DNA of 64,000 bases from Mytilinidion resinicola (GCF_010093595.1 NW_022985440.1:721529-785528); one strand, 5' to 3'. Positions 1 to 11,500 are shown, numbered from the stretch's first letter. Program-made: numbers and translations. Notes: generated by a model from the letters alone, not told the origin.

Positions 1-1050
1 TGATGGTAGTTGATGAGAGGGAGCGGAAGTGGGGGAAACGATGTCGATGAATGTTTGATGAGTAGTGGAGAATAGGAAATGACCTTCTTTGGAAAGCACA
101 CTTCCTGTATTGACTCACGAGAGATTTTGATTTTAAAAGATACTGCATACGTTGCATGACTCGTCTTGGATTGCGGGGTGAGGTGTGGTAGCAGTGGTGG
201 AGTGAAGTTGCACCCGAGGGGAAGATCGGCATCCCAAAATCGGCAAGCCGGGTCACCACCCCAAGATAATATAAGGCAGACGTTTTTTAGCCTTCATCTT
301 TTATCATTCTATTAAGTTGAATACCAATGAGCTTACCATTGAGACGCCGTCAAGATGAAATCTACCATATTGATTCTTAGGGGGATGCCACCGCGTACTC
401 TTCAGTGGTGTACGAATATTCCGAAACATTATTCCGAAAGCTTAGTTGCAAGGTCGCAGTTTGATGATGAATATGCTCTATCACACATCGACTTGGGCTA
501 TGAGATATTTTAATTCCTGAGATGTTCTACGTATTGGCGTCACCGTTCTCAGATTACTGATGATTTGACTTCCCTGGCACCACCTGCATGTTCTGACCGT
601 ACCCTACATCCACAAGATAAAAGAACCAACCAACGCATTCTGATTGCTGACATGATGCTCGTTTCTCGGTGTTACTTCTTAAAGCTTATGCAGATGTACT
701 GTGTACGACTGTTGATACGATCCCTTCTCCTCGGACAAAGTAGTGATTTAGCTAAAGCGTAGCTAGTATACTGAGGCCAAGCTCTGTACTGAGACACCCA
801 GTTCCCGGTCACTGACCAGAGGCTTGTATATCATTTTTCAACTGCTGACTGCTGACATGGTGGTCGTTGAGACAGACTTTCGGGTGAAGCGGCACACCTG
901 GGCACCGTGTGGGGAAGATCTAAACTGCTTTGAGCACGCCTCGGCAGATATACCCTACCTCCTACAAGTATTAAAGAGACCAACCCCGCCAATGATAAAC
1001 AGAAAATTGAAAGCGACCCTCTGCAAGCTCGCAATTCTTACCGGTGCTAC
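1..1050. other. Gene-free 5' flank
   Basis: No convincing coding region, RNA gene or repeat is visible. Short open frames at 565-762 and 824-1168 have no recognisable composition or family and overlap other frames. The last part probably holds the promoter and 5' leader of the transporter that starts at 1051. Confidence 0.5.
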
Positions 1051-2620
1051 ATGGACATCGATCGAAGCGATGAGGTCGAGAAGTACGACGACGTCGAAGC
1101 GGGAACCCCCAGTGACGATTACGAGAAGGGTGCTCAACCACAATCAGGAACTTCTCCTCCCTCCGTGACCATTTCCGAGGCTATACTGTATGATGACCCA
1201 TTCGCATTCCCAGTCTGGAAAAAATGGATGATCACCGTCCTGCTCGCCAATTTGACCCTCACGGCCACATTTAACAGCTCCGTTTTCTCATCCTCCATTT
1301 CCGTCACCGCGATAGAGTTTCATACTAATGAGACTATTACCCTCCTCGGTGTCTCACTTTATGTAATCGGCTTTGCCCTTGGACCACTACTTTGGGGTCC
1401 ATTATCCGAAGTCCTGGGCCGCAAACCACCCCTTTTCACCGGATATCTACTGTTCTCGATTATGCAGATACCTACCGCACTCGCAAACAATCTTCCCGCC
1501 ATTCTTGTTTGTCGATGGCTCGCTGGATGCTTCTCTGCGGCACCAATAGTCATTGTCAGCGCCACGTATGCGGATTTCTGGGGCCCAACTGAAAGAGGAA
1601 CCGCAACGGCTGTCTATGGCGCCTCAGCCTTTGCTGGACCGACATTGGGACCAATCATTGGGTCTTTTATAACCGAAAGCTCTCTTGGATGGAGGTGGAC
1701 GGCTTGGATCACGCTGATCATGGCCGGGCTGTTCGGTATACCTGCATTCCTGCTTGTGCCCGAGACGTATGCGCCTGTGTTGAAGGAAAAAGCGGCTAGG
1801 AAACTCCATAAGAGCCATGTCGAGGCCGGCACCAGGGAGCTAGGTACTGAATTGAAAAAGAACCCGTTCGATGACTTCATACGGAAGTTCCTAAGCAAGC
1901 CTATGAAAATGCTAGTTACTGAGCCGATGGTAAGCTACTCGACACCAGTTGAACCCTTCATTGCATTCGTTATCCACTAACCTATCATTTCAGCTTTTGG
2001 TAATGACAATTTATATTTCTATTGTCTACGCCACAATGTACCTTACCTTCTTCGCAATCCCGTATACGTTCGTAGCGATTCGCGGCTGGTCCCGCTCCAT
2101 TTCGTCCCTCCCTTTCCTCTCGTTGCTCATCGGCATCTTGACAGGCTGCCTAGTCCTCAGCATCTACTCGAAGAAGTACTACCTCCCTCGATTTCTAGCG
2201 CGCAAGTCCGTTCTTCCAGAGGATCGTCTCCCGCCTATCATGCTCGGTAGCATATTCCTCCCCGCTGGGCTTTTCTGGCTAGCATGGACCTCCGACAAAG
2301 ATGTGTCATGGGTCCCTCAAGTTATATCACTTTTCTTCGTCGGAGCGGGGATCCAGCTCATATTCTCCAATGGGATCGTGTTTGTCATTGATATTTATCT
2401 GTCGTCTTCGGCGAGTGCTCTAGCGGCAAACACCTGTATCAGGAGTGCGGTGGCCGCTGGACTTCCGCTTGCGGCTCCGAGAATGTATAAAACGCTGGGT
2501 GTCAAGTGGGCTACGACTCTTATTGGATTTCTTTGTCTGGCGTGTATGCCGGCGCCGTTTCTCTTTTACAGGTTTGGGGAGCGGTTGCGGCGGAGGTCGA
2601 GGTTTGCGCCTACGAAATGA
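1051..2620 (+). CDS. MFS multidrug/polyamine-type transporter (DHA1-like)
   Basis: Proton-coupled major facilitator that probably exports small toxic compounds across the plasma membrane. Two exons, 1051-1929 and 1994-2620, are joined over a 64-nt intron (GTAAGC..CAG, branch-like CTAACC) in phase 0 to give 501 aa. About 55 hydrophilic residues precede the first membrane segment. The loop GPLSEVLGRKPP matches the motif A position of the family, and the stretch around RWLAGCF...GPTLGPIIG is typical of fungal 12-TM DHA1 exporters of the FLU1/TPO type. The second exon supplies the C-terminal six segments. The ATG at 1051 is the first in frame with the hydrophilic head. A Zn2Cys6 regulator lies convergently downstream, which suggests a local exporter-regulator pair. 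The substrate cannot be read from the sequence. Confidence 0.9.
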
Positions 2621-2709
2621 GGTGATTGGATCCCAGAAATGACGAGAGGTACTTTACGTCAATCAATGATACAAGCCGAATCCACTTCAAAGAGAAAACT
2701 GGAAAGCCT

Positions 2710-3936
2710 TCATTCTTTCCAACTCTCGACCTTTTTAAGACCAAATGTTATCTCCAGCATCCTCTTCCCAAACTCGTCAACATCTGAGGGACTCGCGTCA
2801 CTGAAAAGCCTCTCAGCATCGAACCTTTGCATGAACATGACATCCCCCTGCGAGCACAGTTTTTGCCACGCAGAAGCCGTCTCGGCCTGCCAAACCCCCT
2901 GACTATTCGTGAACATAATGCCTCCTGGACAAAGCGTCCAGCCCTGCTGCAGCGCATGGAACACGGCATACGTTCCCGTAGCCGTCAACCATGTACGCCG
3001 TACACTCTCTGACAGGATCCACGAATGCCACAGATTCTCCGTGACGGTGTTTGGACCGAACGGTGCAGGAATAGTACTTGGTATCAAGTCGAGGGGGCTG
3101 AACGCGAAGGATAGCTGCGAGAGACTATGACTAGCGCAGTCGACCATTTGCGTGACCCAGCGGTTTAGGAGATTGCAGCGGGGTTCCGCGAGGTGACGAG
3201 ACCGAATATCGCCGTCGAAAAGACTAATTGTCTGGTACACAAATAAAGCATGGACGCGAGCGAGGTGGTCCAGTATCTCGAGGTGCCCCGAGGAAGTGCT
3301 GCTTTCTTGCTCGAGATCATCAAACGCAACTCCGTTCATTAGGAGCAGCTCATTAGTCCGATCTTCCACAATCCGTAAGATTGTCTCGGTATTTGCTTCG
3401 GTCCGGTTAATGTAGGCTGATAGCGTGGTATAGGCAATTTGAACGCAGCTTGGGAATCGAGTAAGGTACAGATGAGCGTGGATGAATGGGTTGCTGCCCG
3501 TTGAAACCCACTGCTCGAGCCAGGCCTGGGTCGATCTGATATGGCGCTTTAGCACATTATTGCAAGGTGCAGTAGTGAGCTGGACTGGGAAACGGTCGAT
3601 TCTCCATGTCTCGGGCGAGAGAAACCAGGGCACGGAGGACCAGGCACCATCGCGACGGGGAGAGTAAACTGTGAGGTCGACCGGCTCCGGCAACGTTGCG
3701 TTGATACCACCGCTCAGAAGCTCACCAGTGGGCACTGGCAGGCTCGTACATTCCCCAACAATGATATCGGCAAGGGGAGATGTTGGCGGTTCCAATAAAA
3801 CGAAGTGGCTCGGTTTTGGAGGCGGGTACGTGCAGTTGAAGCCTCTGTCCCTACACCGCTGGCATGCGGGCGTCTGCCTGTCACACTTCCTTTTCGCTTT
3901 GGCGCAGCCGCTGCACGCCTTCAAGTCCGCAGCCAT
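2710..3936 (-). CDS. Zn2Cys6 fungal transcription factor (AflR-like layout)
   Basis: Nuclear DNA-binding regulator of 408 aa in a single exon. The N-terminus carries a binuclear zinc cluster with spacing C-x2-C-x6-C-x6-C-x2-C-x6-C (residues about 8-35), followed by a basic, proline-rich linker (TYPPPKPSH). The remainder is helical and lacks an obvious coiled coil next to the zinc cluster. Regulators with an N-terminal cluster and a divergent C-terminal domain are common in secondary-metabolite and detoxification clusters. It is convergent with the MFS gene (89 bp between stop codons) and divergent from the short-chain dehydrogenase, so it may control one or both. Targets are inferred from position only. 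Confidence 0.9.
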   Translation of the reverse strand: MAADLKACSGCAKAKRKCDRQTPACQRCRDRGFNCTYPPPKPSHFVLLEPPTSPLADIIVGECTSLPVPTGELLSGGINATLPEPVDLTVYSPRRDGAWSSVPWFLSPETWRIDRFPVQLTTAPCNNVLKRHIRSTQAWLEQWVSTGSNPFIHAHLYLTRFPSCVQIAYTTLSAYINRTEANTETILRIVEDRTNELLLMNGVAFDDLEQESSTSSGHLEILDHLARVHALFVYQTISLFDGDIRSRHLAEPRCNLLNRWVTQMVDCASHSLSQLSFAFSPLDLIPSTIPAPFGPNTVTENLWHSWILSESVRRTWLTATGTYAVFHALQQGWTLCPGGIMFTNSQGVWQAETASAWQKLCSQGDVMFMQRFDAERLFSDASPSDVDEFGKRMLEITFGLKKVESWKE

Positions 3937-4438
3937 CTAATCTGGGTCTCTGTCCATGTTCGCAGTGAATGCCCTGATGCACGGGAGTTTGCGTGCACTC
4001 TTGCACATTTGTCAGCGAAATGTCCGCGCAGTCGTCGCTGTCCGCGGCCCCTCGCTCCCGCAATGGCGGGAGCTATCCTGATTGGGATAGCGTCCGCTGG
4101 CCTGTCTCCATATTCAGGCCCCTGAGACCGCAACATGGACAAAACACCATCAAACGTACGGCGGGATGCCAAGGCATCACGCATCCGCTCCTGCTCTAGC
4201 ACTTAGGCGCCCGCTGGATTTGTGAGCATGCGATCATATCGGATGGTTGAGCTGACAATGGCTATTTTTGAATCATGGACCATTCATCGAGGGTGTTTAA
4301 CGTATAAAAGACTCGCAGATAGTCCTTTGGTCTTCTTCTTCCATATCAGCCGATACTCTCAAGCTCTACGTTCATTCTTCCCTTGAATCCCACCCGATCT
4401 ACGCACTCTGAACCTTTTTTGCCCACAGCCATATCAAA
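3937..4438. promoter_or_regulatory. Divergent promoter between C6 regulator and SDR gene
   Basis: This 502-bp spacer separates the two divergent start codons (3936 on minus, 4439 on plus). The plus-side leader is CT-rich (about 4320-4400, TCTTCTTCTTCC and similar), as is usual just upstream of fungal start codons, and TATAAAAG lies at about 4303-4310. No specific operator can be assigned. Confidence 0.4.
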
Positions 4439-5488
4439 ATGGCCCTAGAAGTACCCATCACCGACTTCACGCCCACAATCCATAAAACACCCTATCCTGC
4501 CATCTCACCAACCCGCAAGGAGCTGAACCAAGCTGGCAAGAATGTCCTCATCACCGGCGGCGGTACAGGAATCGGCAAAGCCACTGCTCGAAACTTCGTA
4601 CTTGCGTCCGCAGCCACCGTCATCATCGTTGGCCGCCGGCCCGATGTACTGAAAGCAGCTGGCGCTGAACTCGAGCGAGAGGCGACGGCTGTCAAGTCTC
4701 CCACGAAGATCATCGTACGCAGCTGCGACATGACTAAGAGCTCAGAGGTCAACGCTCTTTGGGATGATCTCAAGGCCCAGGGCACAACGGTCAATGTTCT
4801 TGTCCTGAATGCAGCCAAGTTTAGTGAGACGAAGCCGCTTTTTGAACTTGGTATAGAGGAGGTTTGGTCGCAGATGGAGGCCAACGTCAAGGGCCCGCTG
4901 CAATTCGCTGAGCGATTCTACAAGCAGGACGACAAGAGCGAGAAAGTGAGTATCTTCGATCTCGTTACCACGATTCGTGACAATTAGCTGACCAGCGCCG
5001 ACTCTAGTCCCTCCTCAACGTAACGACCGCGGCTATCCACATGCTTCAGAATCCCATCGTTATTGCTCGTCCGGCTTATAGCCTTACCAAGCTTAGCGGA
5101 ACCCTCGCTATTCAGCTCCTTGCCAATAGCATACCACAGGATAAGACTCAGATCATCAGTTACCACCCGGGGATGGTATATGGCGATGGATGGATTTCCT
5201 CGGGTATCACCGAGGACATGCTCCCCTTTGATGACGGTAAGTGCTGCATGATAAACCTGTCTTCTAAGGAGGGATGCATAGACTGACTCCCTTGATAATC
5301 TAGTTGATCTTCCGGGTGCTTTTGCGGTTTGGGCCGCCTCGCCGGAGGCAGCTTTCCTTCATGGGCGTTACGTCATGACGTCCTGGGATGTCAATGAGCT
5401 AGCTCAGAACGACCGTGTAGCTCTCGAGGAGAATCCGGATCTCCTCCGGATCGGGGTTATCGGGTTGAGAGACGTAAAGCGAGCATAG
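4439..5488 (+). CDS. Short-chain dehydrogenase/reductase (SDR)
   Basis: NAD(P)-dependent oxidoreductase of 306 aa. Three exons (4439-4945, 5008-5236, 5304-5488) join over introns of 62 and 67 nt, the second in phase 1. The Rossmann motif TGGGTGIG is at residues 39-46, an LNAAK segment stands in the NNAG position, and the catalytic YxxxK pair is Tyr193/Lys197 (AYSLTK). The usual catalytic Ser on the strand before the Tyr appears to be Thr (NVTTAA, residues 173-178), a conservative but notable change. The first exon alone reads into a stop in the intron, so an unspliced model would be truncated before the catalytic Tyr. It is divergent from the Zn2Cys6 regulator. The substrate is unknown. Confidence 0.88.
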
Positions 5489-5749
5489 GAGTCTGGGAAA
5501 GGTAATCCATAGTTGAGTGTGAGGGCGTTTGAAACTTACAACCCTACCTCACGGTAACTTAGCTTAAAGATCGACTGCATCATACAAGTCTTCTGTCCGT
5601 CTTGGGTTGATCCCTCCTTTAATGAAATGTTTACACAGAACCTCGCATATACTAGATACAGAGCTGGCTCAACCATACTCAAGCTTTAACTCACATTCCC
5701 TCTCTTGCACGCTTTTTGATCTCCAGGCAATCCGCCGATCTTCTGAATT

Positions 5750-6676
5750 CTAAGCATGCCTATTCTTCAGCCAACGGATAAGCTTCGCCATCGCAAAATC
5801 ATCCAGCGTTTCATTGCAGGAGGGGCTTGCGACGTGCATGAACAGCCCACTGATATAGCGGAAACCTGTGTGACATCCAGGACACTCGAAAGGATAGGAC
5901 AATTGATACTCCTGATCGAGGTCAACCCGGTGAAGAAGGTCGTCGCGCAGATCTTCGCGAACAAAGTGTTTCCACTGAAAGCACATCGCAGCCGATTGAT
6001 TCAAATCGATTTCATCGATTCCTGAGGTGCACGATCCGCTTTCGAGGTGGATCATCATCGCTGGTGAGAGAAATCATTAGAAACAGCGTCCTAAGGGTGA
6101 CAGTAGGAATTTACCTGGTATAGTTGCGAACTTCCGCTCGCAGCCCTAAGGAACGAGTCAGCAAGATATATATAACCAAGACTGTATACCTACCCAGCAC
6201 TCCAGAGTGAGCGGCAGATGAACAAGCTTATGCTATTGCGCGTCAGCTTTCCCGTTGTACCCACAATGATTCAAGCTTGCTGGGTCCTACTAACATGCTC
6301 GAGGTTACTATAGCTGTTATGATGTCTATCGCATGTACCACAGACGTATTCGTCTGCTAAATGCTGATCGAAGTAGTGTGGCATTATGCCCTTTTGGCAA
6401 CCTTCACACACAATGCGACATTCTTCTTGCCTCCAGTGATCTAGAAGATCCTCTCGGCCATCTGCATCGTAGTTGCAACTACCGACATCGCAAGGGTGGT
6501 GTCTCGGAGAATTCTGCACATGTTGCCGCGCGGCATTTTCACTTCTGAATTCTCTGTTACACCGATTGCAGCTATATCTAACGAACTTAATTAGGTTACA
6601 TCGTTGAGCTTGAGGTCATACTGAGCACTTACTCGTCATAGTAGGAGCATTCGATGGGGTCTCCATAACAGCCCAT
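5750..6676 (-). CDS. Multi-C2H2 zinc-finger protein, paralogue A
   Basis: Protein of 235 aa assembled from five exons: 6676-6633, 6577-6295, 6232-6194, 6145-6115 and 6060-5750. Exon 1 is 44 nt and ends in phase 2. A first finger follows with spacing C-x2-C-x12-H-x6-H ending in NSPRH. Then come several degenerate fingers (CDVGSC, CEGCQ, CGTCDRHH, ECWGCERKF) and a C-terminal CPGC..F..H..C finger. The end (LIRWLKNRH) matches paralogue B. The same architecture recurs at 9550-10349 and 11914-13119, which is why the very short exons 3 and 4 (39 and 31 nt) can be called: they restore the block HLP..ECWGCER seen uninterrupted in paralogue C. The function is unknown; nucleic-acid or protein binding is an inference from the fingers. 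No transactivation or kinase domain is visible. Confidence 0.72.
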
Positions 6677-7690
6677 GGTGAAGATCGAACCGTGGCGGCG
6701 AACGAGTTCGCGTCGCGCGTTCAGGGGCGATACCAAAGTCAACAAGAGATCCCCTGATTTGGGGGTGATCGTTCACACTTTCTCGGCGCGGAGGTGTTCC
6801 TGCCCCAGGTCCGATGGAAGAAAGAGCACATACAACCGATCTAGACTCCGCACAGGATGATAGGAATGGTGTTGTAGAGGAATTGAGGAATGCCTTTCCC
6901 CGCACAAAAGTAGCCTTTTTCTGTCACCCTCGGCAGGGTTCTTGGCGAATTAAACCACTGGTCCGCCACTAAAAGCGGGTATTTATCTTTGGATGAAGAT
7001 GCTCTGGACTTTTCTTTCAACCACGCAATTTTTCCCTTCATACGTCAATTGACCTAGGAACCACGCATCCTTTTACAGGGACTAGATCACAGAGTATATA
7101 GCCTGGAAGCGCTTGCTCCGTTCTTTCACCACGATTTGTCTTAAAGCTTGCTTTTTGGAGCTTATTTCAACTCTTTGTCTTGAGGTCTTGAACCACAGCA
7201 GTGTTTTCAGAAAAGTAAGACATGAGTTCATAATTCTGATTTATACGTACCTACCCTACAAAAGTAGGTATATTTAGATGGGCAAATATGATCTAGTCCG
7301 GATATGGCTAGTCCGAAGATCACTCCTTCTGTTCCCTTATAGAGTATCGCTGTGTAGTTGGGCACTCCAAATTACGCCCTTCTGTAAATGAGTACTGATG
7401 TTCGCTCTGCAACTATTGCCGCGGAGTTTCAAGATTCATAAACCATTTCTTGACGTTTAGCCAGATTGAAATTTCTTTGAGAGGGCGAGAGGGCGAGGAA
7501 TCTCACCACCAAATCACGTCTTTCAATTGGTAAGGCGTACTGCCCAAAATGCCAGTCTAGGCAATTCACCATCTCCCCATCTCATCCGCTGATCAGTTAG
7601 ATTTATAAGCGTTATGTTTGAGGAAATGCTTTCATATATAAAGGGCTTAATCATAGAACACAACGAGGCTCATCCATTCTAGATTTCAAG
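6677..7690. other. Intergenic region, nothing recognised
   Basis: This is about 1 kb between divergent genes (zinc-finger A on minus, oxidoreductase on plus). Short frames on both strands lack family signals. TATATAAAGG lies at 7634-7643, about 50 bp upstream of the oxidoreductase ATG, and is a plausible TATA element for that gene. Confidence 0.4.
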
Positions 7691-8931
7691 ATGGCTTCGT
7701 CTCCAAAGATCCGCGTGGCCCTCATAGGCCTCAATGCTCCATACGCTGGCACTCCAACGGGCGTGAACTGGACGGCGAATGCTCATCTGCCATATCTCCG
7801 AGACTCCTCGAAATATGAGCTGGTCGCTCTGCAGAACAGTTCGGCTGAGCGAGCCGCGAAATCGATAAAAGCGCATGGTCTGGATCCCAAAAAGGTGAAA
7901 GCTTACGGGACCCCTGAGGGTATATAATTCTTAATCTCTCGCCTCGCTGTATAATAAGACACTAAAGACATAAACTAGAGGTCGCCAACGACCCCAACAT
8001 CGACCTGGTCGTAAGCAGCATCCGTGTCGATCGCCACGCCGGCTCCCTCATCCCTAGCATCAAGGCTGGCAAAGATGTCTACGTTGAGTGGCCGGTCGAA
8101 GCAAACTACTCCATAGCCAAAGAACTCACCGACTTGGCTAAAGCCCACAACGTCAGGAACGTAGTGGGCATCCAGGGCTCCTTCTCTCCCATAGCCACGA
8201 AAATCAAGGCTTTGATCGACGGCGGCGAGCTCGGGCGGGTGACCAGTAGCACCACCATCACGACTCTCAACTACGTCGGCCCCACCATCCCCAGTTTCAT
8301 CGACTACTTCGTAGATAAGAAGACCGGAGGGAATCCGTTCACCATTGACTTTGGGCATGTGCTGGAGTGTCTCAAGGCTGTGCTGGGCGAGATATCAACC
8401 CACCACTCCCTCCTCGTCAACCAGTACCCAGAAGTTGACGTCGTCGACCCCGCAACTAGAGAAGTGATTGAGAAAGGCCGCAAGAACACCGTCCCCAACC
8501 AGGTCGTCTTCGACGCGATCCTGAAGTCCGGCGCTGTGCTTACTTACAAGCAACACGATGCCGCTGGCATCCCGCCTGGCGCAACGCCGCGAAAAGATAA
8601 GAGCCGGTTGCCTGTGTTCGACTGGCGCATCTTTGGCTCCAAGGCGGAGGTCCGCGTAACGAGCTACGACTCGATCTTTCCGAATATCGGCAGCAATGAT
8701 TTCAAGGTCGAGATTTGCAAAGCTGAGGACGGCGCGGTGGTTGAGGTGGACCTTGGGACGGATGACTTTGGGCATCTACCGGAGGCGGCGAGGAATATTG
8801 CGAGGCTTTATGAGGCGTTTGCTGCTGGGGTGGATGAGAAGAACGAGAAGAGGGTGTGGTATCCGGACTTTGAGTATGCCTTGAAAACGCATGAGTTGAT
8901 TGAAGGCATGTATAGAGAGAACGGTTTTTGA
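7691..8931 (+). CDS. Gfo/Idh/MocA-family oxidoreductase, Gal80-like
   Basis: NAD(P)-dependent sugar/polyol-type oxidoreductase fold, 393 aa, from exons 7691-7919 and 7979-8931. The intron is 59 nt (GTATAT..CTAG) in phase 1 and restores TPEEVAND across the junction. The N-terminal Rossmann half begins VALIGLNAPYAGTP. The segment VYVEWPVEANYS sits where the family has its EKP-type motif, here EWP, the variant found in Gal80-like fungal members. The C-terminal half has the alpha/beta fold of the family (DFGHVLECLKAVLGE). Fungal members act either as enzymes or, like yeast Gal80, as regulators; the sequence does not decide between these. It lies between zinc-finger paralogues A and B. Confidence 0.88.
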
Positions 8932-9549
8932 AAAGTATCCCTTAACCCGTCGTACTTGGCTCTACGATATCGAGAAGGATGCAACCAATAGAAAGCTTCG
9001 AGGGATAGGAACTGGAGCGAATTACTTGAGCAATACACTCCCTCTTTGCTTTTTGTACACTTGCCTAATACCGCTTGAGGTCCTCTAGTACGTTATGAGA
9101 TATCGGAAAAGGAAAATGTTGACAAGGCTAATAGCTTCGCGGGCCATCTCAAACGGTGTCACACTGTCACTTTATGTTCAACGGAGCCTGATCCTAAGTC
9201 CGAGCGCTGCGCCACGACGGGTTAAGGGGTGTAGGGAGTGGAACTCGGGCCTTCATAAGCTCTAGTACACCATGAAATGTATCAACCCATTTCGAGAAAT
9301 CGTGAGTCTCCAATTGTGAGCAATCGACAAACTCAGTAGAATCTCTCAGACGTCGTCATCAACGACTTTGTTCATCAACTCATCCACGCCAAAGCTCAGT
9401 CTGATCCCTTGGTCACCACTCCAACCTACATGTTCGTACATGTGACTGATAGACACAACGGTCTACACAGCATGAAGCTCGCTCGATCAAAACTTTCGAC
9501 TTCTCCCCTCCGTCTCTGAACCTCGAACTGTCTGGATGTACCCAATTCC
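8932..9549. other. Intergenic region with one weak spliced ORF
   Basis: The convergent 3' flanks of the oxidoreductase and zinc-finger paralogue B lie here. Apart from the low-confidence spliced frame at 9272-9519, listed separately, no gene or repeat is seen. Confidence 0.4.
9272..9519 (+). CDS. Possible small spliced ORF, 69 aa
   Basis: ATG at 9272 starts ten codons followed by GTGAGT. Removing 9302-9339 (38 nt, ending CAGTAG) opens a 60-codon frame to a TGA at 9517-9519. The predicted product has no family I recognise. The intron would be unusually short for this window, and there is no independent support, so this may be chance or the remnant of an older gene. It ends 31 bp before the stop codon of zinc-finger paralogue B on the other strand. 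Confidence 0.18.
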
Positions 9550-10349
9550 TCACGTTAACGTCGAGTAATGGCGATTCTTGAGGAACACCGTGAGCTTCCG
9601 GGTGGCGTTCGAGTCGAGGTATTCATCACAGCCGTACTTGGATGTACTTGCAACGTGCTGAAAGAAGGCGCTGAGTTTTCGGAACGTCAACTCGCAACCT
9701 GGGCAAACGAAGGCCATTCCTCGATATTGGCTCAAGTCCTGTCGCGCAAGAAGAATATCACGCCACTCGTGTACGATGATCAGTGGCCACTGTCGACTCA
9801 TCGCTGTAGACTCGTTGAGGTCTAGGTGACTGAGACCGGATTCGCAATTTCCTTCCTCTAGATGTAGTATCATTGCTGGCAGACTTCGAAATTGCCGGGG
9901 ACAGGCCCAACATTCGTGGTCGGCAGACGCGTGAACGATTTTGTGCTAGAAGAGAATTAGGACACGTATCGCGACGCAATTATCTTAAGGTGGTGGCCTT
10001 TTGCTCACCTGCTCGAGGTTGTGCTCGTTCCCGCAATGCTTCTTACATGTGAAGCAGGCAAACTCGTCCTTCAGATGCTGCCGCATCTGTCCGGGGATGA
10101 TGGCGATGTTGCAGGCATCGCATACTTCGTAGCATCTCCGACGCCGATAGTGATTCAAGAGTGCCTCCCAGTCCTCCGCATCGTAATAGCATTTGTTGCA
10201 AATGTTGTGCCGGCCCGAATTCTGTTGGTGTTGAGATATGGCGGCAAGGTCGACGAATCCTCTATCGCAGCGCCGGCACCAGTGTCTGGTTGATGCCGTC
10301 AGTGGGGCTTACAGTAGAGGATTTGTTCGAGTGCTTACCGTTTTGTCAT
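9550..10349 (-). CDS. Multi-C2H2 zinc-finger protein, paralogue B
   Basis: Protein of 227 aa from three exons: 10349-10339 (an 11-nt starter exon), 10285-10009 and 9945-9550. The first intron is phase 2, directly before the first finger (HWCRRC), exactly as in paralogues A and C. The first finger keeps C-x2-C-x12-H-x6-H and the QHQQNSGRH ending. Downstream blocks CNKC, CDACN, CFTCKKH, ECWACPRQF and CPGCELTF line up one for one with paralogue A. The two introns that split ECW|GCER and TIP|AMM in A are absent here, so this copy has lost them or A has gained them. The start codon is the least certain part, since a longer first exon further upstream is possible. Function unknown. Confidence 0.7.
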
Positions 10350-10802
10350 TTTTGCTCCCAGGCCAGGCCAAATGAGACTAATTCATGCGACGAGTCGAAG
10401 TCAGCGGACGAGGCGAGCTGACGCAGCAACGGGCGTCACTGCAAAGAGGCTTCACGATGGAGGTGAGTAGAGGAGGGGAGTTTGGGTTTGGGAAGGTGAG
10501 CGGAAGAGGTGAGCTTGGTCTTGAAGAGTGCGACAGAAGGAGGTGAGGTAGACTTAGACTCGGAGACGAGATGGCCGGCTTGAGCGAAAGGAAACGCGAT
10601 AGCCGCGGTTGACGGCCAGAAAGCCACTGGTCTGCCACAGCTTATGATGTCTCATGGCAGATTCAGATTTTGATGCTAAATTGAATCTCACCATTTTGAT
10701 GAGATAGTAACCTCACGAGGACACCGCAGACGGTGACGAGTAGGCTGTTGTCGCCCTCGACCATCGCGCGTTGTCGTCTTTTCAACAGGACTGCTGCCTG
10801 GA

Positions 10803-10836
10803 ACCGTCTCAGGTGGCCCGGGGCACCTCAGACGGT
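10803..10836. repeat. 13-bp inverted repeat (hairpin)
   Basis: Arms ACCGTCTCAGGTG and CACCTCAGACGGT are complementary with one mismatch and flank an 8-nt GC-rich loop. A further CAGACGGT occurs about 80 bp upstream. No T-tract follows, so it does not resemble a Pol III terminator. It may be a regulatory palindrome or a trace of a small element. Confidence 0.4.
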
Positions 10837-11500
10837 GCTGAGCATGTGTTAAGAGTATGGATATACCATGGTCATTCTGAGAGGGCCGGGAGAGCATTCA
10901 GAACAAGGACATGAATTCATTGATGCTGTCCCGATGCGGCCGGAAGCACAAGTGTTTCTCGGAGGAATGGCAAGCGATTTGAAGACGGAAAAAGCCCGTT
11001 TTCATCTTCACAGGCCTAATACAGTGCCTTGCCATAGATATCCGTACACTTTCCTGCGGTTGTCTGTGGGGCTCCGACTTACTAGCAGAAACCGGAGGCA
11101 GCAAATACACTTCCTATCTGTGTACACCATGTTGGCGCTGTCTGGGGTAGCCTCGCGACTTTACTAGTTGTCCAAAATGCGAGCTTCGCTCTCACTCAGA
11201 AGGCTGAAAACACTACGAGGCCCCTCATGCAGCGGTAAACGAGTGTACGGATTCCTATGACCTGTCACTGTACCTTGCAGAGCCAATTTGGGCGGTGGTA
11301 ACTCGAGTAGGTAGATGGACACAGATCTACGTCACGGTATTAAGATAAGGTGGAGCAAAAAACGATTCAAGGAGCAAAACACCTCCCTCCTCGGGGGAGA
11401 GTGTAGAAACCCGGGCGTTTCTCCGTGATGATGGACTTAACATTTCCTCGCTGCGGCTTTTCAGACGATTCTTCGGGAAATAGCCATGATATCAATTCCT

